From Trachelipus rathkii (Eukaryota; Arthropoda; Malacostraca; Isopoda; Trachelipodidae): a stretch of DNA of 64,000 nt. Location: assembly GCA_015478945.1 (NCBI GenBank), contig JABUQX010053475.1:1-64000 (forward strand), read 5' to 3'. A program made the translations under genes and the position numbers. The notes beneath the pieces were generated by a model. The model saw only the letters and a program-made list of their open reading frames with translations. It was not told where the DNA came from and searched no databases. Below, one piece after another: positions 34,107 through 48,720 of this stretch (position 1 is the first letter of the stretch; each line of letters begins with the position of its first letter).

Positions 34107-34950
34107 GTGAGTGTGATATGTGACAATCTTGGTGGTTTTAGTACACTTTTCCCTACTAGGGTACAAATTTCCCTAAATAATCCAAAGAATAAACTTACAA
34201 CAAATGAAACAAAATACAATGGAAATAACACAAATAACCTTACTATCCCCATATACCACTTACCCACCAATACCCTAATAAGACAAAAAGAAATCCCCCA
34301 GCATACAGACTATGCCCCTCTACACCATACAGAGACTATACCCCTCTACTCCGACGACATTTCAACTCCTAACAATCTTTTAATTGATACTGACGTTTCC
34401 TATAATTTATCTACTTTAGAAGAAACAGAAATAGCTCCTTATTCTAAATACACTCTTTCTGTTAAGCTTCTTCCCCCGCTCATACTTCTCCTCCTGACAT
34501 TTTTATTCTGTCCACAGAGAATAGAACACCTATATCAGCAACTTTCTTTTTGCTGGTAGTGTACTGAGTTCTCCCTCCGACGGCCAAGTTCTCTTTGGAC
34601 ATAATGAAATTATGGAGCGCGTCTCCAATCCTTCCGTCAAAATAACCGTCCCTATACCAGGGCGTTATATTGGCCTATCATAGCTTTTGGTTTGACGAAC
34701 CCCCAAACGTCCAACGTTAAATTATTGGCACTCGGCGTTGTTTGTCTTTCTCTCATGAGATGGCTTAACCCCAACTCAACTTTAGAAATACTTTCAAAAA
34801 AACTCGTCCAGGAATCTTTCAAAAATAGGTGAAGATTGCTTGTAACGCCATTACAAGATTCCAATCAGTTCGGAAAACTTAATTGATCTGTTGATGACTT
34901 ACAAGAGATGTATAGCCTTAGAAAGATGATGAGTCCCCGATTTGCCGTTA
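34107..34950 (+). pseudogene. Ty3/gypsy pol relic: protease-to-RT linker region
   Basis: A 150-codon open frame (34,107-34,559), N/T/P/I-rich, leads into broken frames giving S-P-S-D-G-Q-V-L-F-G (34,572-34,600), V-K-I-T-V-P-I-P-G-R-Y-I-G-L and N-P-Q-T-S-N-V-K-L-L-A-L-G-V-V (34,636-34,750). The placement directly before the RT, and the alternation of short hydrophobic strands, suit the segment between the aspartic protease and reverse transcriptase of a retroelement polyprotein. I do not see the protease active-site triplet, so the protease itself is not demonstrated. Confidence 0.5.
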
Positions 34951-35700
34951 ACTAAATTTCCAACAAACTTAAAGAAAATGCCTCCAAAGTGTACTGTACC
35001 GACCACAGTACCTTTCCTCCCCAAAATACTTGACGCCCAGATAGACGATTGGGTCAAGTCCGCCCAACAAAAAGGGGTACATCCGTCCAATTAGTAGTCC
35101 CCATTCGAGCCCTCTGCCTCGTCATTCCAAAGAAAAACTCCTCAACTCCAAGAATTGTGGCGCGATACAGGCAACATTAACGCAACATACGGTGTTAGAC
35201 AGCTTCCCGCCTCCTTGTATTGCCTGACATCCTCTCTAACGGCTGGAAAATCCCAAAATAATTTTCAGCAGTCCTGATCTTCTCGACGCTTACGCATTGT
35301 CTGGAAATTGTGTGAGGTAATGAGACTACAGACCTGCCTACTTGAGCCCTGCCGTCAACTCTCCGCGAGGTCGCAGTATGCACTAACAAGACCTCCAATA
35401 TTGGTTTGTTCCAATGGCATACCCCGCAGTGTTCGCAAGAACAATGGAAATGGTGTTGTCTCAACCTCCTAGGTGACCGCCATCAGAGTCGTCTTGGAAC
35501 GATGTCTTAATGAGCGTGTTGGTGATACATTATATATGAGAAATTGTCGTGGTTTAGATTCTGTGAGAAAAGGTTTTCCAATCTTATTAGACAAGAATAA
35601 GTGAAAGTCAAACTTGCTAAATGTAAGTTTCTGCGGAACAGGCTCCTTTTTCTGGGTTTTAAAATTTATCCCAAGACGGAATCTCACCAGACCCCATAAG
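34951..35700 (+). pseudogene. Ty3/gypsy pol relic: reverse transcriptase domain
   Basis: Successive frames show an L-D-A-Q-I-D-D-W-V-K block (35,028-35,057), I-P-K-K-N-S-S-T-P-R-I-V (35,124-35,159), an L-L-D-A-Y block (35,282-35,296), a broken counterpart of the catalytic double-aspartate box near 35,480-35,515 (an extra base shifts it), and the thumb blocks V-K-L-A-K-C-K-F and L-F-L-G-F-K-I (35,607-35,670). The order and spacing are those of a Ty3/gypsy reverse transcriptase of about 230 residues. It would copy element RNA into cDNA in a cytoplasmic particle. Frame changes occur about every 100 bases, so no active enzyme is encoded. Confidence 0.75.
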
Positions 35701-35859
35701 GGAAACTCCAGACGTGGATTTTTTTCGTCTGTCTTACTTAACGTTTTCAAACCTCCTCTTAACGGGTATTTCAGAAACCAGCATCTTATGCTTTGCGTTC
35801 TCCTGAACCTACATTAATCACTTGATCGACTCCTACTCCGTCCTTGCCAAACCTATAAC

Positions 35860-36330
35860 AAAATTACTACAAAAGAATGCAACATTGTTTCTGGGACACG
35901 GAGCAACAAAGAGCTTTTTTTACCTTAAAAGATAAGTAATTACTCCAACCCCCAATTAAGATTCCCTGAATTTACTCCAAAAGAATTATATCAACGACGG
36001 ATATCGCCTCTAACCTAGGGCTCGTGCTGTCCTATACATTAGACGAGAATGGAAAAGAGAATGCGCTCTCTGTTTATTTCCGAGCACTAAACAAAATCCG
36101 AAGCTAACTGATAAAACTATGCGAGAAGAGCATTGGCTATAGTTTTGGTTGCAAAAAAGTGTTAACGAATACCGTAATTCGCTATCCGCTTACAATTAAT
36201 CACGGATAACCAACCGTTGATTCACCTCATACGTCCATAAACAACTTACAGGACGTTTAGAAAGATGGAATTTATTCATAGCCCACTTTAATTTCCAACG
36301 ATCATTTACAAACAAGCAAACTTAATATTA
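35860..36330 (+). pseudogene. Ty3/gypsy pol relic: RNase H domain
   Basis: The plus strand gives P-E-F-T-P-K-E-L (35,968-35,990), a T-D-I-A-S block (35,999-36,012), L-G-L-V-L-S-Y-T-L-D-E-N-G-K-E (36,017-36,061), an E-E-H-W-L segment (36,126-36,140) and G-R-L-E-R-W-N-L-F-I-A-H-F-N-F (36,251-36,295). This is the normal series of retrotransposon RNase H, which removes the RNA strand during cDNA synthesis, followed by its connection to integrase. Frame breaks make it inactive. Confidence 0.75.
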
Positions 36331-36469
36331 TTCCTGACTATTTAAAGTAGAAACCCCCTCCTTGCTATTATTCTTTTGCACAAAATACCGTACTTAATCT
36401 GGAATCAAAGAATTGGACAGATAAATATTTGTAAATGAACGAAAAGGACATGTAAACGCTTAAAACGCA

Positions 36470-37890
36470 TCTATGAATATCAAAAAACCCATCATCTCTC
36501 ATATCACTGCGTGTTTTTCTGAGCCAGACTATGTCTGCTGCACACTTACCCCCGATGTTTTAATCGACGAACATCTTGGCATGTATGGCAACACAGTCTG
36601 GACGTTTCTTAATCCAAGTACAGACACATTAATCCACTTCCGTCATCGAACACTCCATGCTCTGGCGCGTTATGTAGCTGTGGACGGAGGCTGCGGTGTA
36701 TACTCATGAGAACCGAATTTAGAATTGCGAAGAACGTTAATTTCCCAAATTTCATACACTCTAACAAATGATATTGTACTACATGTCTTGCCTGCCAAAA
36801 ACATTAAAGTATATCTACTTGTATCCAAAAAAACGCCCCTATAAATTATGCTATACCCCCTACCTATGAACCTTTTTCAGAGTCCACCTAGACATTTTAG
36901 GACCTTTACCACATATGCAAAATTACACAAGTGTTATAATTGTCCTTGTGCATGAAAGACTCGTCTTTGAGCTGTAGATACGTGAACTGTCCGCCCTATT
37001 GAGAGCAACATACTCAGTGTTCCTTATAAAGACATTCGACAAGGCTATCCTAGGAGAGGGTAACTGTCGCCATTCTACTCCATGAGGTAAATTATTTTCC
37101 GATCGGGCACCCGGAACTACCTCTATCTAACTTTTTTATACATGATATATGTGCCCAGGCGAAAAGGCGTTATATCTAGTGAGTGTGATGATAGGTGGGG
37201 CGGACAGCAGTGCCAGAGATAATGCATATTGGTTGAAAGAGGGAATATCATAAGGAGATAGCAATTATCTACGACACTATGTCAACACCAATCATACAAT
37301 CATAATGACTGGGGTCAATACATCCGATTACTTACAAACTTGTGCCATATTTTGAGCGATTCAACTCATTTGCCATCCTCTGCCATCGGTACTTTTCCCC
37401 ACACTCTATTCCTCCGCAGTTTACACTCTATCATAAACGCCTGTCCTATGGAGGTACGTCCAAACTTTCCTCCCCTTCTTTAGGGTGCTTCTACGTTTAC
37501 TAACTCACTTTCCGATTTCCCGTAGTTACATAACATCTGATTAGGTTGATATTGATATCGTGCCGATGCTAGAGGCCCACTTAATTAGAGACCAAGCTCG
37601 CGACATTTACGGGGAAGCAGAACACAGAAAAATAAAATTCCTAAAACAACTACAAAAATCTTTTGTAAAACTATCCATAATGAAATAGGCGATTTAGTTA
37701 CTCATCTGAACGTCCTATAAGCGTCTAATACAATACTACCTCAAAACTTGTCCCAAAAATGGACAGTGCCTCTTATAACGAATCCACAGTTCTTGTTCCT
37801 TAATTCAAAACAAACTGTTACTTTTCACAAGGTCTAAATTTCCTTACAAAATCTTTTATTGTCCACAGTGATATGATTATTTAAAAATTA
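36470..37890 (+). pseudogene. Ty3/gypsy pol relic: integrase
   Basis: The zinc-binding N-terminus is in the open frame 36,473-36,709, with a H-L-G-M-Y-G block and a C-terminal Cys pair area that is partly damaged. The core follows: R-V-H-L-D-I-L-G-P-L-P at 36,879-36,911 carries the first acidic catalytic residue, and a N-D-W-G-Q-Y-I-R-L-L block (about 37,299-37,330) matches the helix near the end of the core. I could not locate the second Asp or the Glu of the D-D-E triad because of frame breaks. A C-terminal S-Q-K-W-T-V-P then V-T-F-H-K segment (37,751-37,832) resembles the usual SH3-like tail. Integrase inserts cDNA into host DNA; this copy is dead. Confidence 0.65.
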
Positions 37891-37958
37891 TCTCTAATAG
37901 TATACATAAATAAATATTCCTAACCCCTCTTCCCATATCAACGAACCCAAATTTTACG

Positions 37959-38342
37959 GTGTACCCTACATACAAAATACAAGGCCTCCTCAAACAAATT
38001 CAACACAAATTGACATCACCTGGGCAACAACCCATACCACATACCATATACGCTCCACCAAACACAATATTACCTACACAAACCCAACAACATCGACCAC
38101 AAAGTCAACCACCAAATACACCAACAACTCCTTTACACATACTTCCCTACACCGACAAAATTTACAACAAGACAGTTATTTCCCACATAAAGAAACTACA
38201 TCACCAGAACAAATATTTCTCCTATACACCTATATCAGAGCTCTTTCCTTTGCTAAAAGACATCACAAATACCACCGAAGAACCTACAACTTCCCATGAA
38301 TATGCTAATGGCCTTCCAATACTTCCATGCACATATAAGTAA
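37959..38342 (+). CDS. Unassigned 127-codon ORF following the integrase relic
   Basis: An uninterrupted plus-strand frame rich in T, P, Q, H and Y, with a Q-P-I-P-H-T-I-Y-A-P-P-N-T segment near residue 25 and a more balanced C-terminal half (I-S-E-L-F-P-L-L-K-D-I). No signal peptide, membrane segment or zinc motif is seen. It is in the position of a third ORF or of an extended integrase tail in a gypsy-like element, but may simply be the open end of degraded pol. The lack of stops is not strong evidence, since the plus strand here is A/C-rich and poor in TAA, TAG and TGA. Confidence 0.3.
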   Translation: MYPTYKIQGLLKQIQHKLTSPGQQPIPHTIYAPPNTILPTQTQQHRPQSQPPNTPTTPLHILPYTDKIYNKTVISHIKKLHHQNKYFSYTPISELFPLLKDITNTTEEPTTSHEYANGLPILPCTYK

Positions 38343-38880
38343 CCTTATGAAAAATTTCTCAAAATCTTCCCTTCCCCTCCAAAATTACTAATACCTTTAC
38401 AAAAGACTTACAGTCACCAACCACCAACCACTTTCCTGATAATATGAATTTTTCTTAGACGGGAAGCTCTCAACCTTACCCCTAGAGCTGCCTTCTCAGA
38501 AATCAGTCCCAGACCACAACTAACCTAACTACTATTAGCAGAAATATTCTTCCCCAAGCATCTCCTACTCTTGCCAGACACTCAGTAGGTAATGTGATTC
38601 CATCTTATCTCCGTAAATTACCTTTTCCTTAAAACTATTCCGAATTTCTGGACATAGTCCCACCTTTCTCCATGTCAATTATACGAATTAAAATGATTAA
38701 ATTATTAAATTCGATAGCGGAACGAGAATTTTTTTACCTCCTAAACGCACTGTCTTTACCCTGAAAGGTAGAGGTCATCCACCTCCAAGACCTCCCCCAC
38801 CAACTTAAAAATTTTCTTTTTTCTTTTCTCCCCCAGGGGAACATCACATATTTCTGTTATAATAAAGGGCGGATATGTGT
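38343..38880 (+). other. Probable 3' part of the gypsy-like element; LTR not resolved
   Basis: Broken C/T-rich sequence. AATAAAGGGCGGATATGTGTGAGGGC at about 38,860-38,885 looks like a purine tract followed by TGTG, the usual junction before a 3' LTR. I could not find a matching 5' LTR upstream, so this is only a hint. Confidence 0.25.
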
Positions 38881-41059
38881 GAGGGCATTAATATTACTGA
38901 TTCGTTTTGAATCTAGAACTAGACCGAGTGCGAATTATGAGCTATTATTGTTTTGTTATAGAACTTATTCTCTCCACTTTCTAAAGATGTAAGGTTATTA
39001 ATATATTTGCTCTGCGAACATCATATTTTAAAGAATCTAAGCGATTTATACATTTTATTAAAAACTTTATTTTCCTTACATTAACTTGATGAAACAATAC
39101 ACTCAAAGGAACAATAACATAATGCTTGTCTTTAGAGATACGTTTTCTATCTTTTTGTAACTCTTAAAAATAGTAACAACATTAGGGATTGCAAGGTTTT
39201 CTAATGTTTTTATTTTCACTTTATTTTATAACTTAAATACTAACACCAACATAATCACCCCAAAAAGAATTTCTTCGTATGAAGATAACTTGAAAATACT
39301 TTCCAAATCATTTGCTTGCGAGAGTGTGCGTCTTCTATTCTTCCCATTTCACACATTAAAGCACTCTAAATCTGCTTATCCAAAATTGGAAATCAGTTAC
39401 ACCTAGTGACACCTATTAAAGAACATTTTCAAGCCCTTTTCTTTTCTTTTTCTCGAGTTCCGAGTCTCGCGAGTTGGTGCCTATTTTTTTTTCTCATTTT
39501 GAAACTAATTGACTAAGAACTAGAAAGATAACAACATCTATTCTTATCTTTTTGCAGAAGAATATACTTAAAAGTTATAATAAGAAATATGCCGTATTTT
39601 TTTTATTTAGAATGGTATGTTTCCCAAGAAAAACGCATTCTTAAAAGATCTGGATTTGCCATTCGTTTACCCACACCTTCTCCGGACCACGTGTTTATAT
39701 GGATCATATCAATCAATTCCATAAGTTTCTGTTAGCGCCTTCGATCTTAACTTAGATAATTACATTTGTTAAATTAAGAAATAAAAAAAATTAACTGCAA
39801 AGCGAATATAAAAAATTTTCAGCAAAGATTGATAAAGAATAAGAGAAAAACATAATTAAAATATTGAAACTCTTGTGGAAGTCGATATAGCATTTTTTTT
39901 TTTTTTTTAAATTTAATGGAAAAACTAAATCGAAAATAACAACGTTTTTGCAATAATAAAAGTAATTTCATTAAAATAACGATGGTTCTAAGGGCGCAAT
40001 CAATAAAAGTAAATTATTATAAATGAATCAATTATTACAAAATTAAGATACATTCGTAAAAAGTTGTTAAAAGTTTAGAAATTTTTCTTAAAGAAAGCTC
40101 CCTTAAAAACGTTGTTTCAGATTTTTGAGAAGCGGGGAACGAAAAAATCTGAAATTTGGCCACATAGGATTTTTATTATTCTTAGACAAATTTTTTTCAA
40201 ATTATTATCTCATCCTTTGTACAGTACTAATATCTAAACGAATTATTTGTTTTCGGTTAACGTTTTATATATACTATTCCTTAGTGGTTGTTTGTTTATT
40301 TTTTTATATTTATATTTTTACTTATATTCAATGACAAGATGCAAAAGTCTATCTTATTTTCGTCTTATTATTTTTTTTTTTTTTTTTTCTTTGCTCTTTT
40401 TTTCTTTTTGCGTTTTTCTTTTCTTATTACTCTGTGGTCATTTTTACTCTTTGCTTTTTTGCTTGTATATTTGATGTCTGTTCTTCTTCTTTCTGTCTTT
40501 TTGTTGTTTCCACGTTATCTTCTTCCAAGAAGTTTTTTTACCTTAATATACATAAAAAAATAAATATAATTTTATACGTTGCTGTTTTACTTCTTGTTTC
40601 TCCGCCTGCAAGATCTAGTTCTGATATTTTTCAAGTTTATTCTTTACAAATAGCTCAATCCCGCGTTATCCACGTTTTTTTCTTTAGCAGTCGTTTATCG
40701 GAAGAATTGTTGATGCGGGTGGTTTGGCTTGGAAAAACGGGGAAGTTAGATCCTGTTTAAGGGGAGAGAGTGATATGAAGATGCATTGGAAATAATTTTT
40801 AAGAATCAACCGTGAATTTTTTTTTTGGTGCCCAGGTGTATAATATGTTGTCGCGGGTACTCGTACTTCTTACGGTTCAAACGATTTAATTTTTGGTAAG
40901 AAAAGCATCTTGTCTGTTTTTTTTTTCTTTGGTTGGGTGTTTATTGCCTGAAAGTAATTTTATTAAACCCAGTGCAGTTGGTGGGGGGATTTAGTGGGGG
41001 GCTTCTTGGTGGACTTGTTTCTTATGAAGGCGGCGTAAGGTCGACAATGGGTGCCATGC
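38881..41059. other. AT-rich spacer, no gene supported
   Basis: Overlapping plus-strand frames at 40,125-40,760 are long because the strand is T-rich; they are mostly F, L, S and I and lack any motif. A T20-like run lies at 40,370-40,390. Confidence 0.45.
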
Positions 41060-42420
<1,361 letters not shown>

Positions 42421-43199
42421 CCACGAACGGAAACGAAGGGTTTCGCAGCGCCTCGGGCAACACCCGTTTTTCTTAAAAGTTGAACCCGTGCCCAAAAGAT
42501 AATTAAACCACAAAGGAATACAAGCGCAGATTTTAATGTTTCCCTTCCGTTTCTTAGTCACATAAACAAACATACTAACATAACCATCAAATATACTGGA
42601 CAAGTCAAGAGATACATGTACCTATTACAAAATTTAAACATGTTTGAGGCTACGAGTCTACAAATTAACTTGAAAAATGATTTTCTTTTCACTAATCCGG
42701 AGGACCTTGTTTTACTGATCCAAATTAAGCATGAAAGTAAGAAAATGTAGAGGAAAGAAAAGGAGTAGAAAGGGATAACCTTAATTAAAAAAACGATTTT
42801 TTATTTTGAGAAATTAATAAGTTTTACGCTTTGTTTTTTTTTTTAAATTCATTCTTTATTTATTTTTATTTTTTGCGGAATTACGCGAGAGTATCGCGGC
42901 CTTCAATCTCAAATTGGCTTGCAATTTGTATTATCTGTAATTAGTTTTAAAGGTTGATCGAAATATCGATTCGTTCCACTCGATTTTTGTTTAACAGGTT
43001 GATGCGTTCAGCTAGAGAAGTTATTGTTTTTTTTTCAATAATTAATCTTGTGAATATAACACTATAGCTCCAAGCAATGACAATTGCTAAGTTTTGTCAT
43101 AGTTGCAAATGAATGCAATTTTCTTGGAGTTTTAAATAAATACTTCATAACAAATTCTTATATGAGTATTTATATCTACCAGACCACATCATCAGCACA
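42421..43199. other. Spacer, nothing recognised
   Basis: Mixed AT-rich sequence. A minus-strand 104-codon frame (42,289-42,603) has some charged and Cys-containing stretches but no family resemblance. Confidence 0.4.
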
Positions 43200-44460
43200 C
43201 ACATATTATATTATAATTTATATATATATATATTTTATTTATTATATTTATTGTTTGTATATTCTATGATTATTTTATTTATTTATCATTATTATTATCT
43301 ATTTATACTGTTTATTATGTGTAACATAATTATAGTATTATTTTTATATTACTATACTATATTATATAAGTTTGCCTATATACTTTTATTCTATATACTA
43401 CTTACTATATTATCATATTATTTATTTTATAATATTATTATTATACTCATATTACTATATTTATAATTATATTATATTATTATATATTATTATTTATATA
43501 TTACATTACTACTATATAAATTTTTATCTATATCTATTAATATATTTTTATATATATATTATATACTTATATATTTATATATAATATTATATTATATTAT
43601 ATATATTTTATTATATTATACTTTTATACTATAATATTATTTATTTATTATTATTATATATATATTATTACTTATTATATTATTAACTACTTATTAATTT
43701 ATTTATACTTATTATAAATATATTAATATTATTATATTAATATTATATTTTATATATATTATAATATTATATATTTATATTATTATTTTTATATATTATT
43801 ATTATTTATATTAAATATTAAATTATACTTATACTAATATATTATTATATTATTATTATTTATATTTATATTTATATTATTATATATATTATATATTATA
43901 TTACTATTATATACTATTATATTATATATATAAATTATATATATATATTATTTCATTAATAATTATATACTTATATTTATATATTATATTTATTATATAT
44001 TATATTATTATTACTAATTAATATTATATATTATTATATTATATTATTTTATATATATATTTATTATTATATTTATATTATATTATATTATATATATATA
44101 TACTTATTTTATATATAATATTATATTTATGTTTAATAACATATATTATATATTATTTATATATTATATATTGTATATATATCTATATTATTATATATAT
44201 TATATTATACTTTAATATATATTATACTTATATATTACACTATACTTATTAATTATTATTATATATATATACTATTATATTATTATATTATTGTTTATTA
44301 TTATCACTTATACTATACATACTTATAATAATATATAGTCCTACATTCACACCATATAATAATTATTATTATATTATATATTATAATAATATTATATATA
44401 TTAATATATTTTAATTATTAATTATATACTTATATACTATACTATATTATATAATATAGA
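43200..44460. repeat. (TA)n/(TTA)n field
   Basis: About 1.25 kb of TA and TTA repeats interrupted mainly by C and T (TACT, TTATTA), unlike the G-interrupted fields at 15-24 kb. The I/Y/L frames are repeat translations. Confidence 0.85.
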
Positions 44461-46455
44461 TGAAAAATTACTAGTTGATAATGATCTAGAGCGGAGGCCG
44501 AACTGGTTGATTGATTGGTATTTGGAGTTGTTGTAATTTAAAGCGTTATTGGAGATCATAGTTTCCATAGGGACTTTGGAGGAGAGCTGGTAACTACGTT
44601 ACACCTTGTTACGTAAGGTGTAAGTGGAGTAAGACAGGGGATACTGTAGAAATTTATATGGTGAATAAGTTTAACTTGAGTGTTGTATTGAGAAGGTATA
44701 CTGCTGGTACACTTTTTGGTCGAATACAGTGTCTTCTGAGTGATGAGGGACGATTTGGTGAAGACAATTAGGTTGCGTTCAGGATGTGGTACGAGGATAC
44801 TGTGTGGATCAAATCTTTACATTGAACTAACATAACTGAGAGAACAATTGGGTTATTTTGTTAGTTTTACCATTAATTTAGGCTATTTTATTGGATTTTA
44901 CAACAGGCGTATGAATAGATGTTAATAGGTGAAGCTTTTATGGCAGTATTTAGTGATATAGTGGTGTTGGTGGTAAGTGCCTCTGATGGAATTACAAAAG
45001 TCAAGCTATGTAATTACGATAGTGAATGCGTGTGTAAAGATTAAACTGTGTGTCTAACTGGTGATTGGTTTAGGATTATATACCTATTAAGACAGGGTTG
45101 TTGTTATGTCTCCTTGTGTTATTCACATTTTTGTGTATTTATTGGATGGGGTTATTGAACAGAATTCGAGGTGGGGATGCAAGGAACATGTGTGTTTGCA
45201 TTGATGAGACATGGAGAGTTGAGTTGTATATGGGTTGCCGCTTGATGTCCTACTTTGTATGTGTTGCGGAGGATTCTTTTGGTTTCTGTGTTGCGAGGTT
45301 CATTTGGCGTATAGAGACGTTGGTTGGAGGAGGGATTGGTTTGGTGAGAGATTTTGGGCAGGTGTGTTATGGTAACAGGCATGGATGGGGGTCTGATAAG
45401 GGTATACGACAGCGGTAGATTAAGGAGTATAGGGTTTATGTGTTGTGAGTGTACGACAGTCCTCACGTTTGGAATTTGTTACGATGATGAGTCAACGTCT
45501 GGAGCATACTGGTCTGAGTAATATATTTTAGGGTAATCGTGTTTTGGATTGACGAATGGTGACTACGGATGATGCCAGAGGTAGTATGGTAAAGTTGTGA
45601 ATGGCAGGAAGGTGGGCTGTGCTAATTAAACTCGTTGGTGAACTGTACACTGGGATTTAACGTCTTGACGTGCGCTAGAGTCTTACATATAGCGGTTACT
45701 GTTGTTTTACTCTGTCTGTATTGTACTGGTGAAGTTGCGTATCTATGGTCTAATTAAGAAGTTTATAGATCTATACAAGTTCAAATGTGTTCAGATGTGA
45801 CACAATTCTTCAATTTCACAAGTTGAAAAAGAATTAATAAACGTGAGGAACTGAACCGTATTAGAGGTTGTGTTGACTTGTAACGAACTAGGGGTAACAT
45901 TTGACGAGAATTTAAATTGAAAGTATCGTTTTGAATGGTTGGTCCCATGTGGAAACGATGAATGACAGTCGGTTGGTTATTAAGCGGATGTTTAGTGGAG
46001 AGTGTGTTGGGAAGCTCGACGGTGCTGGAGTACCGAGAGAAAGTGTGACTTGATCGTGAACTGATTGTCCTGAAGGGTACGACCGAAACTGTGAGTTTGG
46101 CCAGATGGCGAGACATACAACATGGTGCGTTATTAGAGACGACATGGCGGGGTTTGTATGGGGGCATGGTTTGTGGCCCACTCTGGATATGGGGACTTGA
46201 ACCCTTACACTTTGGCTGTTTACTCATAGTGAGGGTTTCCGTCTGCGGTCCCATTGATGCTTCTACTGGTGGATTTTCGGTCTGTGATGACGCTCTCACT
46301 TATAATGGTTACAGAGTGGGCGGTAAGGCGGGCTTTCCTTTTGACGTTTGTCATGTTCTCTTACTGCTTTCTTTTCCTGATGTCTTGTACGCGTTCACCT
46401 TTACTCTACTTTTCCCAATTCTTGGGGACACAGAGGAAGATGAAGAAGAAATTAT
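44461..46455 (+). pseudogene. Non-LTR retrotransposon, reverse transcriptase to 3' end (plus strand)
   Basis: Homologous to the minus-strand copy at 2.55-3.6 kb. The strongest block is ATGGCGGGGTTTGTATGGGG at 46,143, nearly identical to the minus strand of 2863-2890. Upstream, broken frames give a G-V-R-Q-G block (near 44,630), a R-K-V-x-x-A block (near 45,607), M-N-D-S-R-L-V and M-F-S-G-E-C-V-G-K-L (45,957-46,017) and V-P-R-E-S (46,030). The shared 3' UTR (TTTTGACGTTTGTCATG at 46,339; GAGGAAGATGAAG near 46,433) is followed by (TTA)/(TA)n at 46,456. Two overlapping frames (45,098-45,418 and 46,091-46,636) are chance-open parts. Many frameshifts make it inactive. It reaches further 5' than the other copies. 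Confidence 0.65.
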
Positions 46456-46640
46456 ATCGATATTATTATTTTATATATTTATACTTATATTATATTTAAT
46501 AATTATTATATTAATTATATTACTTATATATATACTTATTAATAACTATTACTATATTATTATATATTTATATATTATATTTATATATATTTATTATTAT
46601 ATTTATTATTACTATTATTTATATTTATATATATAATTAA
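46456..46640. repeat. (TA)n/(TTA)n tail
   Basis: An AT array continuous with the 3' end of the plus-strand non-LTR element. Confidence 0.8.
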
Positions 46641-47895
46641 TTATATTTTTACTAATTATTGTAATTTTAATGACTTGAAATTTTTTTTTTTAAACCTACC
46701 CTAATTACTATTGACATAACTTGTTGTAACTCTATACTTACTATTTCACTTTTTACCAATTATCATTGTGGTGCTCACTAATTCTTTTTACGTATTCAGG
46801 TAGGGACACGGAATACCCTGATACCTTCACACTTAGATATACGTTACTAAGTTGCGTATTTGAACGATCACAATAACTTTCTTTCACGTTTTCGAGACTT
46901 ACTTCTTTGTTGCTCTGCGTGCTTTCAATTATATCTACGTTTTTTCTTTATTGCCTCTCACTTTTTCTTGAGGTTGTTTCTGTGTCTATGCTACAGCTTA
47001 AAGCTAACACAGATCACTTTAGTCTAATTCTCTACTTTATCAACGACCTTAACTATTATCCTTGAAAGAGAACAATATTAAACTTACATTGTTCCCCCTT
47101 TTCATTAGGTGGCAAACTATATATGTGTACTTTGTTACGGACATTAATCCTATTTTCCCTCATGCTTCTACATCCTATTCCTAAGTTTGTTGTGATTTTG
47201 AAGAGCTGTGTTAATTAAAGTTGTCCATAAAGTTCTGGTCGTCAAACCATAGCAAAATGGTAAATTGTGACTAGCCGAGAGACACTATGACTGACCCAAA
47301 TCAGCAAATATAATTTCTTCTGCAAAATTTATATTTGAAACTATAATTTTATTTTAATAACAATTTTTTTTTAATAATATAGGAATAAAAACTTTTAATT
47401 TTTGATACCTAATTGGAAAAAATCTATTTGCCTTTGAAGTTTATTTTAATATAGTTGATTGCCTGTGAAGGTTATTTTATTTGCATTTTTCTTTTCTAAA
47501 AAGGAAATAACACAATTTGATAAATGAATTCCCAGTAAATTTTATATATTTTTTATTCACAAACGACAAATAAAATTTTAATTAAAAAAAAAAAAAAAAG
47601 TTATATTTAGTTTGTATATTTTTTGTTAAAAAAAATATATTTTTCCAATATTTTACTTTCCGGCAGTAATATCTATATCCCTTATATTGGTGTTATACGC
47701 TAAACTATAGGTATACTTGAAAATTAACCCACTAGAAATATAAAGTGAAAATAATATGCGTATATATATATATAATTATATAAGCGTACTTAACTACTAA
47801 TTAACATAGAAAACTTTTTGGCATTCGTACCAACCTTGATACCTATCTTCAACCTAATAAATTACTCTAATCTTCTTTAAAGTACTATATACGAT
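46641..47895. other. T/C-rich spacer, nothing recognised
   Basis: G-poor plus strand with poly-A and poly-T runs (47,585-47,600). No gene is supported. Confidence 0.45.
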
Positions 47896-48179
47896 TTTAT
47901 TAATATACTATATATATATTATTATATTTATATTATATATATTATTAATATACTTATAATTATATTATATGTTGATATATATATTATTATTATATTATAT
48001 TTATATATATATTATATATTTATATATATTATATATTTATTATTTATATTTATTATATTAATATATATTATAGTATTATTATTTTATATATATTATAATA
48101 TATATACTTATATATATTATACTATTAATTATAATTATACTATATTATATTATATATATATAATATTATATATTTACTA

Positions 48180-48213
<34 letters not shown>

Positions 48214-48720
48214 TTATATATTATATATATTTATTTATAATTTATTTATATATATATATTATTATATATTATAATATATTATTATTATATATACATATAT
48301 TATATTATTTTTATATATATTATATATATTATATATATATATATTATTATATTATAATTACTTTTATAATTATATTATATATATATATTATATATTATAT
48401 ATTATTACTATATATATTATATTTATTATATACACGTGGCGTACCTCTAGGATTTTTGTTTCGGTGGGCCTAGACTCAAATCTTTCTTTATATAATATTA
48501 TAATATAATATCTACTATTATATTATATATATTATTAATTTATATATATATATTATTATAATTATTATTATTATATTATATATTATTATATATATTATTA
48601 TTATTTATATATATTATATTAAACTTATTAAACAAATATAATTATTATTTATTAAATATAAAATAATTTATTACTAAGTTTAATATAATTTAAGCTATTA
48701 ATACTTAAATTTTTAAGAAA
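47896..48720. repeat. (TA)n fields around a short island
   Basis: TA/TTA repeats at 47,896-48,430 and 48,485-48,720. The island 48,431-48,482 (GTGGCGTACCTCTAGGATTTTTGTTTCGGTGGGCC) resembles the start of a short dispersed repeat I associate with marine invertebrates. This is a weak, from-memory resemblance. Confidence 0.7.

Noticed and set aside
38860..38890. 3' LTR of the gypsy-like element
   Set aside because: The purine tract and TGTG are suggestive, but no matching 5' LTR was found upstream, so no LTR pair is called.
40125..40760. Cluster of overlapping F/L/S-rich plus-strand frames resembling membrane proteins
   Set aside because: The strand is strongly T-rich, which makes hydrophobic stop-poor frames by chance. 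Three frames overlap and none has a motif.
46091..46636. 181-codon plus-strand protein
   Set aside because: It begins inside the decayed non-LTR ORF, continues through its 3' UTR and ends in TA repeat translation; it is not a real gene.
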